Below are positions 35,005 through 44,217 of a stretch of 64,000 bases of DNA, piece after piece. Source of the stretch: Halieaceae bacterium (GTDB lineage: Bacteria; Pseudomonadota; Gammaproteobacteria; Pseudomonadales; Halieaceae); NCBI GenBank assembly GCA_902520195.1, contig CABYND010000001.1:62001-126000 (forward strand), read 5' to 3'. Both the position numbers and the translations under genes were made by a program. How positions within the stretch are numbered: position 1 is the first letter of the stretch; every line of letters starts with the position of its first letter. The notes beneath the pieces are model-generated. The model saw only the letters and a program-made list of their open reading frames with translations, ran no database searches and was not told where the DNA came from.

Positions 35005-37362
35005 TTGAGTCTGGCCACCGCGCTGCAGGATCAGCTTACCCACAATCCCTGGCCGCCCGCTGCCCAGCAGGTCATTTTTCTGCTAGACACAACACGGGGA
35101 TTCGAGCGACAGCTGCTCGAGCAGTGGATCGCCGCGCACGACAGCCACGCTGCTAACCACGCGGTCGTGCTGCTGGATCTGCGCGATGACCGCAAAACAC
35201 TGAATGTCGAGAAACTGTCAGAGGCACTTCAGCAACACCCGGACGCCATGGTGGCACCGCTCAGAGTGTCGTGGTTACAAGCCGACAGAAGCACCAGCAC
35301 CGGACCGCGATTACGCGACGCCCTTCGCGGCGGCGAGCGCAGACCCCCGGGCTGGCTGGCTGATCGTGTCGCCAGACTGAACCCCGAGCGCGTGCATCTC
35401 ACCGTGGCCGAGCCGGGGGCGAATCGAGACCTCGCCGAACGCTTTAAGGCCAAGACAGGATTATCGGGCGCCAATGAGCCCGGGGACTTCGCGGTGTTTG
35501 TCGCGCGGCAGGCCGCCGTGGTCATCGATATCGCGGAGCGTCAGCTAATTGGTGGTCGCTATAAAGTGCCGCGCTATGTTCACCAAAGCATTCGGAACAA
35601 CCGTGCCTTCCGGGCGGGTCTGATAGACATCGCCAGTGAGCGGGAGCAACCGACCAAGGCGGTGAGGGAGGAGGCTAGCGAATACCTGCGGGAAATGATT
35701 TCGATCCCCACCCGCTTCTGGCTCGATGTGTGGGCCCAGCTGTGTGGGATCTGCTTGGGGCTGGGCTACGAAAAAACGCTGCACTACGACCCGATTGACC
35801 TCGAACGGATCAGACACCTTGTCCGTCACTACCCCTCAGCCCTGCTCTGGACCCACAAAACTTACATCGACGGATTCGTGGTACCGAAAATCCTGTTCGA
35901 CAATGACTTCCCGATGCCGCATTTCTTTGGAGGCGCCAATCTGAATATCCCGATCCTGGGCTTCTTCCTGCGCCGGGCAGGCGGTATCTTCATTCGCCGC
36001 AGTTTCCAGGACAACGAGGTCTACAAACTCAGCCTCAAGCAGTACATCGGTTATTTGATGGAAAAGCGCTTCCCGATGACCTGGTCATTTGAGGGCACGC
36101 GATCGCGGCTCGGCAAGTTGATGCCACCCAAATACGGGCTACTCAAATACGTGCTGGAGGGCGCACACCACGCGGGCTCACGTGACATTCACATTATCCC
36201 CGTGTCGGTTTCCTATGACCTTGTCAGAGACGCAGAAGAGTACGCCCGCGAACAGTCGGGCACGCCCAAGGCACCCGAGTCTGTAGGCTGGATGGTGCGC
36301 TATCTAAAAAGTCTTGCCCGTCCGATGGGTCGGATTCATGTGGACTTCGGGGAGCCCGTGCGCCTCGACGCCTCACCAGATCCAGAGGACCAGCTGGCGA
36401 TCTCGAAGATCGCCTTCCAGGTGGCCGTAGAGGCCAACCGCGTCACGCCCGCCACATTTCCGGCGGTCGTCTCCAGTGCGCTATTAGGCGCCTTCCCGCG
36501 GGCCTTAACCGAGCCGGAAATCGTCAAAGAAGTCTCAATCATGACCGAGTGGGCAACGGCTCGCGGCGTGAGGCTATCCCCCGACTTCAACCTCAATTAC
36601 GCGGAGGAGATCGGCAGCCTGCTGGCCAACATGATGGAGGAAGGCATCATCACCCGATTCGAAGGTGGCCCGGAGACGGTCTACGGCATCGCTGAGGGTC
36701 AGGCACCGATCGCCAGTTTCTACCGCAACACCATTGTGCATTTCTTTCTCACCCGCGCCGTCGCCGAATTGGCGCTACTGGCTGTCAGCGAGCAACGTGA
36801 AAGCAGCGAGTCACTCTCACAGTTCTGGTCCGAGGTACAGGAGCTGCGGGATCTCTTTAAATTCGAGTTCTTCTACCCCGACACCCAGTTATTCGAGCAA
36901 CAGATCGACGTTGAGCTATGCCGTGACGAGCCCAACTGGCGGGCCTTGTTGAGCGAGAACCCCGACAATGCGCGGCTGATCATGAATCGGCTCTCACCCA
37001 AACTGGGGCACGTAGCGCTCACCGTTTTTGCCGAGGCCTACAGTATTGGCACCGATATTCTCATCCGCCATTCAGGCGGAGAGCCGATGGAGGAAGACGC
37101 CTTTGTCGAGCGGTGCATGAGCTATGGCAAGCAGGCATACTTGCAGCGCCGAATCAGCAGCGAGGCCTCGATTGGAAAACTGCTCTTTGCCAACGCATGG
37201 AAAATGCTCGTGAGCCGCGGGCTGATCACCGATGCAGACGGTCGATCCCGTCAGGCAGAGGCGCTGAACCAGCTGATTCGTCGCCTTGAGGTGATTCGCG
37301 CGCTAAGCATTGCCGACCGCGGCGCCAGCACCCTGAGGGACGTTGCCCGTGAAACGCTCTAA
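35005..37362 (+). CDS. plsB: Glycerol-3-phosphate 1-O-acyltransferase (PlsB family)
   Basis: 785 residues, start TTG 35005 directly adjacent to the previous stop. Acyltransferase block I reads THKTYIDGF (HX4D kept, but not the common HRSHMD), followed by FGGANLNIPILGFFLRRAGGIFIRR (block II region, given here in part) and FEGTRSRLGK (block III). The length and large N- and C-terminal extensions match PlsB rather than PlsC. It acylates glycerol 3-phosphate at sn-1, feeding the PlsC-like fusion upstream, while GpsA downstream supplies the substrate. A TTG start with direct abutment suggests strong translational coupling and low expression. Confidence 0.85.
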   Translation: MSLATALQDQLTHNPWPPAAQQVIFLLDTTRGFERQLLEQWIAAHDSHAANHAVVLLDLRDDRKTLNVEKLSEALQQHPDAMVAPLRVSWLQADRSTSTGPRLRDALRGGERRPPGWLADRVARLNPERVHLTVAEPGANRDLAERFKAKTGLSGANEPGDFAVFVARQAAVVIDIAERQLIGGRYKVPRYVHQSIRNNRAFRAGLIDIASEREQPTKAVREEASEYLREMISIPTRFWLDVWAQLCGICLGLGYEKTLHYDPIDLERIRHLVRHYPSALLWTHKTYIDGFVVPKILFDNDFPMPHFFGGANLNIPILGFFLRRAGGIFIRRSFQDNEVYKLSLKQYIGYLMEKRFPMTWSFEGTRSRLGKLMPPKYGLLKYVLEGAHHAGSRDIHIIPVSVSYDLVRDAEEYAREQSGTPKAPESVGWMVRYLKSLARPMGRIHVDFGEPVRLDASPDPEDQLAISKIAFQVAVEANRVTPATFPAVVSSALLGAFPRALTEPEIVKEVSIMTEWATARGVRLSPDFNLNYAEEIGSLLANMMEEGIITRFEGGPETVYGIAEGQAPIASFYRNTIVHFFLTRAVAELALLAVSEQRESSESLSQFWSEVQELRDLFKFEFFYPDTQLFEQQIDVELCRDEPNWRALLSENPDNARLIMNRLSPKLGHVALTVFAEAYSIGTDILIRHSGGEPMEEDAFVERCMSYGKQAYLQRRISSEASIGKLLFANAWKMLVSRGLITDADGRSRQAEALNQLIRRLEVIRALSIADRGASTLRDVARETL

Positions 37363-38353
37363 GATCGCGGTTCTCGGTGGGGGCTCCTGGGGCACCACCA
37401 CCGCCTCGGTGATCAGCCGTCAATGCGATGCTGTGCTGTGGGCGCGCGACGCGCAAATCGTCGATGAGATCAACCAAGACCACACCAACACGCGCTATCT
37501 GGCGGACGCCACGCTGCATCCCAAGCTCACCGCTACGACCGCGCTGAACGTCGCGGTTGAGCACGCCGATGCCGTCTTGATTGCCGTGCCCAGTAGCCAC
37601 TTCCGCGAGGTGCTGGTGAACGCGCTGCCCGATATACCGCGGGACATTCCGGTAATCAGTTTAAGTAAGGGGTTAGAGAAGAGCAGCCGGATGCGCATGA
37701 CCGAGATCATCCGCGACGTGTCGCCCCATAGCATCCCCGGGGTGCTGACCGGACCGAACCTCGCCCGTGAGATCGTCGCAGGGCAGGCGGCGGCAAGTGT
37801 GCTGGCGCTTGAGGCGCACGACGCTGCCCTCGCATTGCAGCCCACTTTGAACAATGGCCTGTTCCGCGTGTACACCAATCAGGACGTCATCGGTTGCGAG
37901 CTGGGCGGCGTGTTGAAGAACATCATTGCCATTGCGGTAGGCATGGGAGACGGACTGGGCGCGGGTGACAACACCCGCGCGGCGCTCATCACCCGAGGGC
38001 TGGCCGAAATGAGCAGACTGGGCGAAGCAATGGGCGGCAAGGCCGAGACCTTCGCGGGACTCGCGGGCATGGGCGACATGATCGCCACCTGCACCAGCCC
38101 GCAGAGCCGGAACCGCCATGTCGGCATGGAGCTGGCAAAAGGCCGTTCGATTGAGGACATCATCGATAGCATGCACATGGTGGCAGAGGGTGTAAAAAGT
38201 GTCCCGACCGTGATCGAGCTGGCTCGGGAAAAAGGGATCAGCTTGCCGATCAGCGAGGATGTATATAGCGTGATCACTGGCGAATCGAACGCGCGAGGTG
38301 TATATCGCGGCTTGTTGCGCGTTACGGCCGGCGCCGAGTCAGAGCCGGGTTAA
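37349..38353 (+). CDS. gpsA: NAD(P)-dependent glycerol-3-phosphate dehydrogenase
   Basis: 334 residues. N-terminal Rossmann motif VLGGGSWGTTTA, then PVISLSKGLEK, GVLTGPNLAREI and the C-terminal segment ELGGVLKNIIAIAVGMGDGL with the catalytic Lys region; all are standard for GpsA. It reduces dihydroxyacetone phosphate to sn-glycerol 3-phosphate for phospholipid synthesis. The GTG at 37349, behind GAGGG, overlaps the end of plsB by 14 bp; a TTG two codons earlier is also in frame. Third gene of the glycerolipid operon. Confidence 0.92.
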   Translation: MKRSKIAVLGGGSWGTTTASVISRQCDAVLWARDAQIVDEINQDHTNTRYLADATLHPKLTATTALNVAVEHADAVLIAVPSSHFREVLVNALPDIPRDIPVISLSKGLEKSSRMRMTEIIRDVSPHSIPGVLTGPNLAREIVAGQAAASVLALEAHDAALALQPTLNNGLFRVYTNQDVIGCELGGVLKNIIAIAVGMGDGLGAGDNTRAALITRGLAEMSRLGEAMGGKAETFAGLAGMGDMIATCTSPQSRNRHVGMELAKGRSIEDIIDSMHMVAEGVKSVPTVIELAREKGISLPISEDVYSVITGESNARGVYRGLLRVTAGAESEPG

Positions 38354-38476
38354 CATCGCTGCCGAGGAGACATGCAGCCGGTATAACGCGCTGCAGCGTG
38401 ATAAATACCTAAACGATGGAACACAGCTTTCGCTAGGCTGTATGAGCACAACAATGGCATTAGAAGGAGCTGACTA

Positions 38477-39310
38477 ATGGGCCGCCAAATGATCATACGC
38501 ACAAGGCACTGGGCCCTTTTGGCCGTTTGGGTGCTTCTATCGAGCTGTGCGGTGAGTCCGACCGGGCGCACCCAGTTCATTATCATCTCCCCCGATGCCG
38601 CGATTATCGAGTCAGAGGCGGCTTACATGGATACCGTCCGGCAGTTGGACAACGAGGACAAGCTGGTCGGCGACCCGCTAACGGTAGCGAGAGTTGCGCG
38701 GATCACGGGGCGGCTGGTTTCCATTGCCGTCGCCGACTTCCCCGGGAGCGCTGACTGGAAGTGGAGCGTGGCGATTGTTGATGACACGGAGACCGTCAAT
38801 GCCTGGTGCATGGCAGGGGGTCGGATGGCGGTCTACACGGGGCTATTTGATCAGCTCGAACTCACCGATGATGAATTTGCGCAAATCATGGGTCACGAAA
38901 TTTCGCATGCGCTAGCGAACCACACCGCAGAGCGGATGTCGCGGGCAATGGCCACAGCTACGGGGATGGCAGTCATTGGCGCAGCCTCAGATAACAGTAG
39001 CGTGGCGATGGCCGGCGCCTCGGTGCTCGCCAACGTGGCCCTCACACTCCCCAACAGTCGCGACGCCGAGAACGAAGCCGACGTGATGGGCATAGTATTG
39101 GCGAGCAAGGCGGGCTATGACCCTGAAGCGGCGGTCACACTTTGGCAAAAAATGGGGGACCTTAATGACGAGCGCCCCGCGGAGTTTCTTAGTACACACC
39201 CCGCTCCGGAAAACCGGCAGGCCGCGCTCAATGTCATGATCCCTCGGATGCTAAAGATTAACTCTGATAGGACCAAAGCGCCCATTCACCCGGTCACGAT
39301 CGTTCAATAA
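38477..39310 (+). CDS. M48 family metalloprotease lipoprotein (LoiP-like)
   Basis: 277 residues. The N-terminus has a lipoprotein signal with lipobox LSSC (Cys24). The zinc site is HEISH (His140, Glu141, His144) within IMGHEISHALANH, with the third ligand in ENEADVMG. This matches the small periplasmic M48 peptidases of the LoiP/YcaL group, which act in outer-membrane quality control. The ATG at 38477 follows AAGGAG. It lies 123 bp after gpsA, so it probably has its own promoter, and ends convergently 20 bp from the BCCT gene. Confidence 0.85.
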   Translation: MGRQMIIRTRHWALLAVWVLLSSCAVSPTGRTQFIIISPDAAIIESEAAYMDTVRQLDNEDKLVGDPLTVARVARITGRLVSIAVADFPGSADWKWSVAIVDDTETVNAWCMAGGRMAVYTGLFDQLELTDDEFAQIMGHEISHALANHTAERMSRAMATATGMAVIGAASDNSSVAMAGASVLANVALTLPNSRDAENEADVMGIVLASKAGYDPEAAVTLWQKMGDLNDERPAEFLSTHPAPENRQAALNVMIPRMLKINSDRTKAPIHPVTIVQ

Positions 39311-39330
39311 ACCGCCATCCGGGCCCTGGC

Positions 39331-41298
39331 CTACTCCCGAAGCGTGTGGAGGAAGTGAAGGTGATCCTCATACTGGTTGAGGATATCGACAATGATCTGC
39401 TCCTGAGACCAGCCCATCACGTCATAGTCCTGGCCGCCCTCCGCGAGGTGTACTTCAGCGCGGAAGAAGCTTTCAGCTTGAGCACTACCCTCGGCCACAC
39501 CGATCGAGGCATCAGGTAGCGAGTGACGACTCGCTCGCACCTCATAGGTGAAATCAACCTCCTCGCCATGGGACACCTCTAGGCGGACCGAGAGCGCATC
39601 GTCTTCCGCCACGACTCTCGCCGCCACGCCACGCTCTGCCAATTCACTGGCAAACGACTGCATCGCAGCGTGCACGGTATTGCGCTGAAAGGTTTGCACG
39701 GTCCGGTCATCGGGATAATCCAGCAGCAATCGCAGGCGATCCCGCCAGCCCTCAGCCGCCATCACGGGTGGCGCATGAATCGAGTGTGCCTGGCGCTTCG
39801 CGCCATCCGCCAAGATGGCGCGGCCAAAGCCCCAGAATGCACCGAGCATGGCGATCGCAAAGGGCAGCGCACTGGCAATCGTCGCGGTCTGCAGCGCCTG
39901 CAACCCACCGCCCAGCAGCAGCAGTGACGCGGCCAACGCGATCACCATCGTCCAGAGCGTGCGCTGCAGGGCGGGGGTGTTATCCACCCCTTTGGCGCTC
40001 AGCATGTTAAGCACCATCGCGCCGCTATCCGCGGAAGTTACAAAGAAGATCACGATCATCATCAGAGAGATGACGCTCAACACTTCTGTAGCCGGCAGGT
40101 ACTCGAGAAAGCGGAACAGACCCACCGCCGGATTCTCCTGCACCCCGGTACCCAACTCCTCAAATCCCTGGTTGGTGATGAGCTCCAGGGCGCTGCCACC
40201 CAATACCCCCATCCACAAACAGATGAATAGAGTGGGTACCAGCGTCACGCCAATCAGGAACTCCCGTATCGTGCGCCCGCGGGAGATGCGCGCAACGAAG
40301 ACACCGACAAAGGGCGCCCAGCTGATCCACCAGCCCCAGTAGAAAATCGTCCACCCGCCGAACCAGTCGGTGGGTTCATAGACATACATATCTAGCGTGC
40401 GCGGAACGAGGCCCGCCACATAGGCACCGAAATTTTGGAGCGTACCGGCCAGCAGCAGGGCGGTTGGACCCGTCAGCAAGATAAGCAGCAACAGCAGCAT
40501 CGCCAGCACGATATTGATCTCAGACAGACGCTTGATGCCGGTATCCAGCCCGAGGATCACCGAGACTGTGGCCAGCGCCATCGTGGCAAAAATCAGCCCA
40601 ACTTGCACCCAGACATCGATCGGCAAGCCGAACAGGTAATTTAAGCCAGTGTTGATTTGCAGCACACCAAGGCCGAGGCTCACCGAGATGCCGCAGGTCG
40701 TGCAGATCACTGCGAAGACATCCACAGACGCACCGATTGGTCCGTGGATCCGCTCGCCAATCAGCGGATAGAAAGCGGAGCGCAGTGTCAGGGGGAGTTC
40801 ATGTCGGTAGGCGAAGTAGGCGAGAATCAACGCGACGATGGCGTAGATCGCCCAAGCATTGAAACCCCAGTGAAAGTAGCTGATCTGGATCGCCTCGGTG
40901 GCGGCAGCCGGCGTACCTCCAGGACCGGTCGGTGGCGCCAAGAAGTGCATGACGGGCTCGGCGATACCGTAAAACATCATGCCGATGCCGATACCCGCCG
41001 AAAACAACATCGCGAACCAGGAAATGTAACTGTAGGCCGGCTCCGCATGGTCTGGCCCCAGCTTAATGTCGCCAAAGCGAGATAGCGCAAGATAGATGAC
41101 GATCACTGCAATAAGCGTCACAATCAAGACATAAAACCAGCTAGCAGTATCCACAATCACCGCCTGCAGCCCGACAAACGGGTTGCTGCCTTTCTCAGGT
41201 ATCGTTAGCACCATCGCAATGGCGCCAAATAGCAGAAACAAGGCGGGAAAGAACACCGCTTTGTCGATGGTGAAGCGTGAGGAAGTGCGCTGGGTCAT
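39331..41298 (-). CDS. BCCT family transporter (betaine/choline/carnitine type) with long C-terminal domain
   Basis: About 655 residues with 12 predicted membrane helices and a cytoplasmic C-terminal domain of about 150 residues, as in BetT-type choline transporters. The BCCT signature lies around WTIFYWGWWISWAPFVGV with the following ARISRGRTIREF. In the substrate-path helix the sequence is SAGIGIGMMFYG. Na+-coupled members such as BetP have GxGIG here, while H+-coupled BetT has an Asp, so Na+ coupling is the better guess. ATG 41298 (MTQRTSS) is chosen; ATG 41313 adds five residues. It should import an osmolyte or its precursor. Confidence 0.88.
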   Translation of the reverse strand: MTQRTSSRFTIDKAVFFPALFLLFGAIAMVLTIPEKGSNPFVGLQAVIVDTASWFYVLIVTLIAVIVIYLALSRFGDIKLGPDHAEPAYSYISWFAMLFSAGIGIGMMFYGIAEPVMHFLAPPTGPGGTPAAATEAIQISYFHWGFNAWAIYAIVALILAYFAYRHELPLTLRSAFYPLIGERIHGPIGASVDVFAVICTTCGISVSLGLGVLQINTGLNYLFGLPIDVWVQVGLIFATMALATVSVILGLDTGIKRLSEINIVLAMLLLLLILLTGPTALLLAGTLQNFGAYVAGLVPRTLDMYVYEPTDWFGGWTIFYWGWWISWAPFVGVFVARISRGRTIREFLIGVTLVPTLFICLWMGVLGGSALELITNQGFEELGTGVQENPAVGLFRFLEYLPATEVLSVISLMMIVIFFVTSADSGAMVLNMLSAKGVDNTPALQRTLWTMVIALAASLLLLGGGLQALQTATIASALPFAIAMLGAFWGFGRAILADGAKRQAHSIHAPPVMAAEGWRDRLRLLLDYPDDRTVQTFQRNTVHAAMQSFASELAERGVAARVVAEDDALSVRLEVSHGEEVDFTYEVRASRHSLPDASIGVAEGSAQAESFFRAEVHLAEGGQDYDVMGWSQEQIIVDILNQYEDHLHFLHTLRE

Positions 41299-41360
41299 AT
41301 CGTGCTCATACATCAGGCGAGAGCAGAGTGTACCCGAAGCTTGCTACAGCGCTTTAGAGC

Positions 41361-41375
41361 CTTGTTTGAAACAAG
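41361..41375. promoter_or_regulatory. Perfect 15-bp palindrome between BCCT and TonB receptor genes
   Basis: CTTGTTT, central G, AAACAAG. It lies 63 bp upstream of the BCCT start and 100 bp upstream of the receptor start, in the only divergent gap, and is a candidate operator for one or both genes. Confidence 0.5.
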
Positions 41376-41474
41376 TTTTACATTTGCAGGCAGAGTCTAG
41401 AACGGGTAGCCTAACCCGTCGGAATCTACCAACAATAATCAGTTTTTTAGGCCATGAGAAAAAAGGGAGCCAGT

Positions 41475-44132
41475 ATGTCTCATCCCCACCGTTTTCAACG
41501 CACGCCTTTGGCAGCCGCTCTCGGCGCAGCACTCTTGCCACTGGTGGCGAGCCCAGTCCACGCGCAACTGGAAGAGGTTGTAGTCACAGCGACCAAGCAG
41601 GAAGCCAGCCTGCAGGACGTGCCCGTAGCGGTATCGGCCCTCACTGAAGAGTCGCTGAACCAGCGTGGCGTGTCTAACTTCTCCGACTACCTGATCGAGC
41701 TGCCCAATGTGTCAGCAGGTGGCGCGGGTCCCGGCCAAAGCACAATGTATATCCGAGGTGTCGCATCGACCACGCCTAACCTGACCACCTCGGGCGTGGC
41801 GGGTCTTAGCCCCAACGTGGCACTCTATCTCGATGAGCAACCGATGGCACAGCCCGGTCGTAACCTCGATATCTACATCACTGACATTAACCGGGTAGAG
41901 GTGCTCGCGGGTCCGCAGGGCACACTGTTTGGCGCGAGCTCGCAGGCTGGCGTGGTGCGCTTGATTACCAACAAACCTGATCCGTCTGGCTTCTTCGGTC
42001 GCGTTCAGGCTGGCGCCTCGGGAATGAGGGACGGTGAAGCCAACTACAACATCAATGCCATGTTGAATATTCCGCTGAGCGATAACTTTGCTATTCGCGG
42101 TGTGGTCTTCACAGATGAGAAAGGCGGCTATATCGATAATGTCCCGGGCACGCGGACCGCGGCAGAAAGCGCGCGATTCCGGCCTGGTAGCGCAGTCCGC
42201 TCTAACGGGACTGAGGTCGGCTTTCGCGGCGGTTTCCAGGCTGGCGTCACAGATTTCAGTAACGTTACTTTCCTCGAAGCAAACAACAGCGCACTTGTCG
42301 AGGATGACTTCAACGACACCACCTACAGTGGCGGGCGAATTGCCGCACAATGGGACATCAATGACAACTGGCGTCTTAGCGCGGGTGCCATGGCCCAGAA
42401 GATTGAGAGTGATGGCACGTTCTATGCCGACCCCAATCTGGGCGACGATTACCAGATACAGCGGTTTGAAAAGGAGTTTGTTGAGGACGAGTACACCAAT
42501 GTGCATTGGACCATCGAAGGTCGCATTGGTGCCCTAGAAGTCCTTTACACCGGTGCATTTACTGAGCGTGAGACCGATCAACGAACCGATTACTCGGATT
42601 ACCTGTTCATCGGGCAGTACATCCCGTACTACATCTGCGACTACTACGTGTCTTACACCGGATACTCTCCGGCTGGTGCGGGGATCCCCTCGGGGACCTG
42701 TCAGCCGCCTAACCTTTATACCACCAATAAGGTCGACAGCGAATTCACCAGTCATGAAATCCGCTTCAGTACAGACCAAGACGCGCGCTTCCGTGTCACT
42801 GCAGGTGCTTTCTTAAGTGAGATGGAACTGACCGAGATGGTCGACTTCTCCTACCCTGGCAGCAAATTTGTCAACGTTTGGGGTGGCGGCTATGACGGCA
42901 CAGGTTTCGGTTTCCCGACAAATTACAACTATCCCTACGATGGCCAAGGCGGTTACAAAGTAGGAGCGGGTCCGTATCCGAGAGACACAATCTTTAGGAA
43001 CGATATTCTTCGTACAGATGACCGAATGGGCGTCTTCGGTGAAATCACCTTTGATCTGACCGACAGCTTGTCGATTACCGGTGGCCTGCGCTGGTTCGAG
43101 TATGAAGTCGACCTAGCAGGTAGCGCAAACGGCTCCTTCTACAACATGTCAGGGACCGATTACAACAAGTTCGGCACCAACATCAACGATCTTTACGACG
43201 GCGACCAGTCCATTCGCTGGACCTATTCAGGGTTTTTCCCTTATGAAGCTAGTCCGGTGTACACGCCAAACAACTTACCTTCAGAGGATGACTCCAACTA
43301 CCAGCGGATCGTCAACAGCATCTACGCGCCAGACGTCGCTGAAGATGACGGCGTAATTGGTAAGGTGACAATCTCCTGGCGCCCCAACGACGACCAGCTA
43401 TGGTACGTGACATGGTCTGAGGGTTTCCGGACCGGATTGCTTAACAGACCGGGCGGCGCATACCAAGCAGCCAACGACTACACCGTGCCATTCGAGGTAA
43501 TGTCAGATGAGTTGGTCAACATAGAGTTGGGTTGGAAGCTCGACATGCTGGACAACACCCTGCGCTTCAACGGCTCGGTGTTCTTCCTGGATATCTCCGA
43601 TCTACAGACCACCATCTTTGATACCAGCATCGTGAACCTGTTCTTCTCGGACAACGCTGCAGATGCCGAAGTCACGGGACTCGAGGCTGACATCACTTAC
43701 GCGCCCTCTGCCGGGCTAACCCTGGGTGCCGCGTTTTCAGTCCTTGACTCTGAGATAACTGATACCAAGACCCCCTCGACCGACGTAGTAGAGGGGATGG
43801 AACTTGCCTATGCCCCCAAGTTTCAGGGCAATGTGTGGGCTCGTTACGAATGGGCGATGGCCAATGGATGGATGGGGCATGTGATGCCTAGCATAAGTCA
43901 CTCGGCCAAGTCCTATAGTGACATTATTACGATAAACCGAATGGATGTGCCCAATTGGACAATGGTGAACATTTCAGCAGGAATCGCTTCTGACGACTGG
44001 ATGATAGAGGGGTTTATTACCAACCTCACAGATGAGCAGGTAGTTACGGGAGCCAATTACGTCAACGACCGTGAGCGTTTGGCACTGGCTCCACCCACCA
44101 CCCTGGGTGTTCGAGTCTCCTTCGACTTCTAA
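41475..44132 (+). CDS. TonB-dependent outer-membrane receptor
   Basis: 885 residues from ATG 41475, which has GGGAG just upstream; the ATG at 41454 only adds a short basic lead. Signal peptide (LAAALGAALLPLVASPVHA), TonB box region LEEVVVTATKQEASLQDVPV, plug signature VLAGPQGTLFGASSQAGVVR, and a barrel ending in GVRVSFDF. It belongs to the marine receptor type with an acidic, Tyr-rich barrel. Ligand unknown. A strong terminator follows 22 bp later and then a TPR-sulfotransferase gene. Confidence 0.92.
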   Translation: MSHPHRFQRTPLAAALGAALLPLVASPVHAQLEEVVVTATKQEASLQDVPVAVSALTEESLNQRGVSNFSDYLIELPNVSAGGAGPGQSTMYIRGVASTTPNLTTSGVAGLSPNVALYLDEQPMAQPGRNLDIYITDINRVEVLAGPQGTLFGASSQAGVVRLITNKPDPSGFFGRVQAGASGMRDGEANYNINAMLNIPLSDNFAIRGVVFTDEKGGYIDNVPGTRTAAESARFRPGSAVRSNGTEVGFRGGFQAGVTDFSNVTFLEANNSALVEDDFNDTTYSGGRIAAQWDINDNWRLSAGAMAQKIESDGTFYADPNLGDDYQIQRFEKEFVEDEYTNVHWTIEGRIGALEVLYTGAFTERETDQRTDYSDYLFIGQYIPYYICDYYVSYTGYSPAGAGIPSGTCQPPNLYTTNKVDSEFTSHEIRFSTDQDARFRVTAGAFLSEMELTEMVDFSYPGSKFVNVWGGGYDGTGFGFPTNYNYPYDGQGGYKVGAGPYPRDTIFRNDILRTDDRMGVFGEITFDLTDSLSITGGLRWFEYEVDLAGSANGSFYNMSGTDYNKFGTNINDLYDGDQSIRWTYSGFFPYEASPVYTPNNLPSEDDSNYQRIVNSIYAPDVAEDDGVIGKVTISWRPNDDQLWYVTWSEGFRTGLLNRPGGAYQAANDYTVPFEVMSDELVNIELGWKLDMLDNTLRFNGSVFFLDISDLQTTIFDTSIVNLFFSDNAADAEVTGLEADITYAPSAGLTLGAAFSVLDSEITDTKTPSTDVVEGMELAYAPKFQGNVWARYEWAMANGWMGHVMPSISHSAKSYSDIITINRMDVPNWTMVNISAGIASDDWMIEGFITNLTDEQVVTGANYVNDRERLALAPPTTLGVRVSFDF

Positions 44133-44154
44133 AAGTCGCTAGAGACATCTCTTG

Positions 44155-44184
44155 AAAAAGTGCCCCAATCGGGGCACTTTTTTT
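44155..44184 (+). terminator. Rho-independent terminator after the TonB receptor
   Basis: AAAAAGTGCCCC, loop AATC, GGGGCACTTTTTTT: a 6-bp GC stem extended by A-T pairs, with a run of seven T. It is the end of the receptor transcript and separates it from the TPR-sulfotransferase gene, which begins 34 bp later. Confidence 0.9.
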
Positions 44185-44217
44185 GTCTGTTAACTTCCTG
44201 CGGTGTAAAACAACATC

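Noticed and set aside
41712-42506. 264-codon minus-strand open frame inside the TonB receptor gene
   Set aside because: Shadow of the receptor, whose plug and barrel motifs span the same bases.
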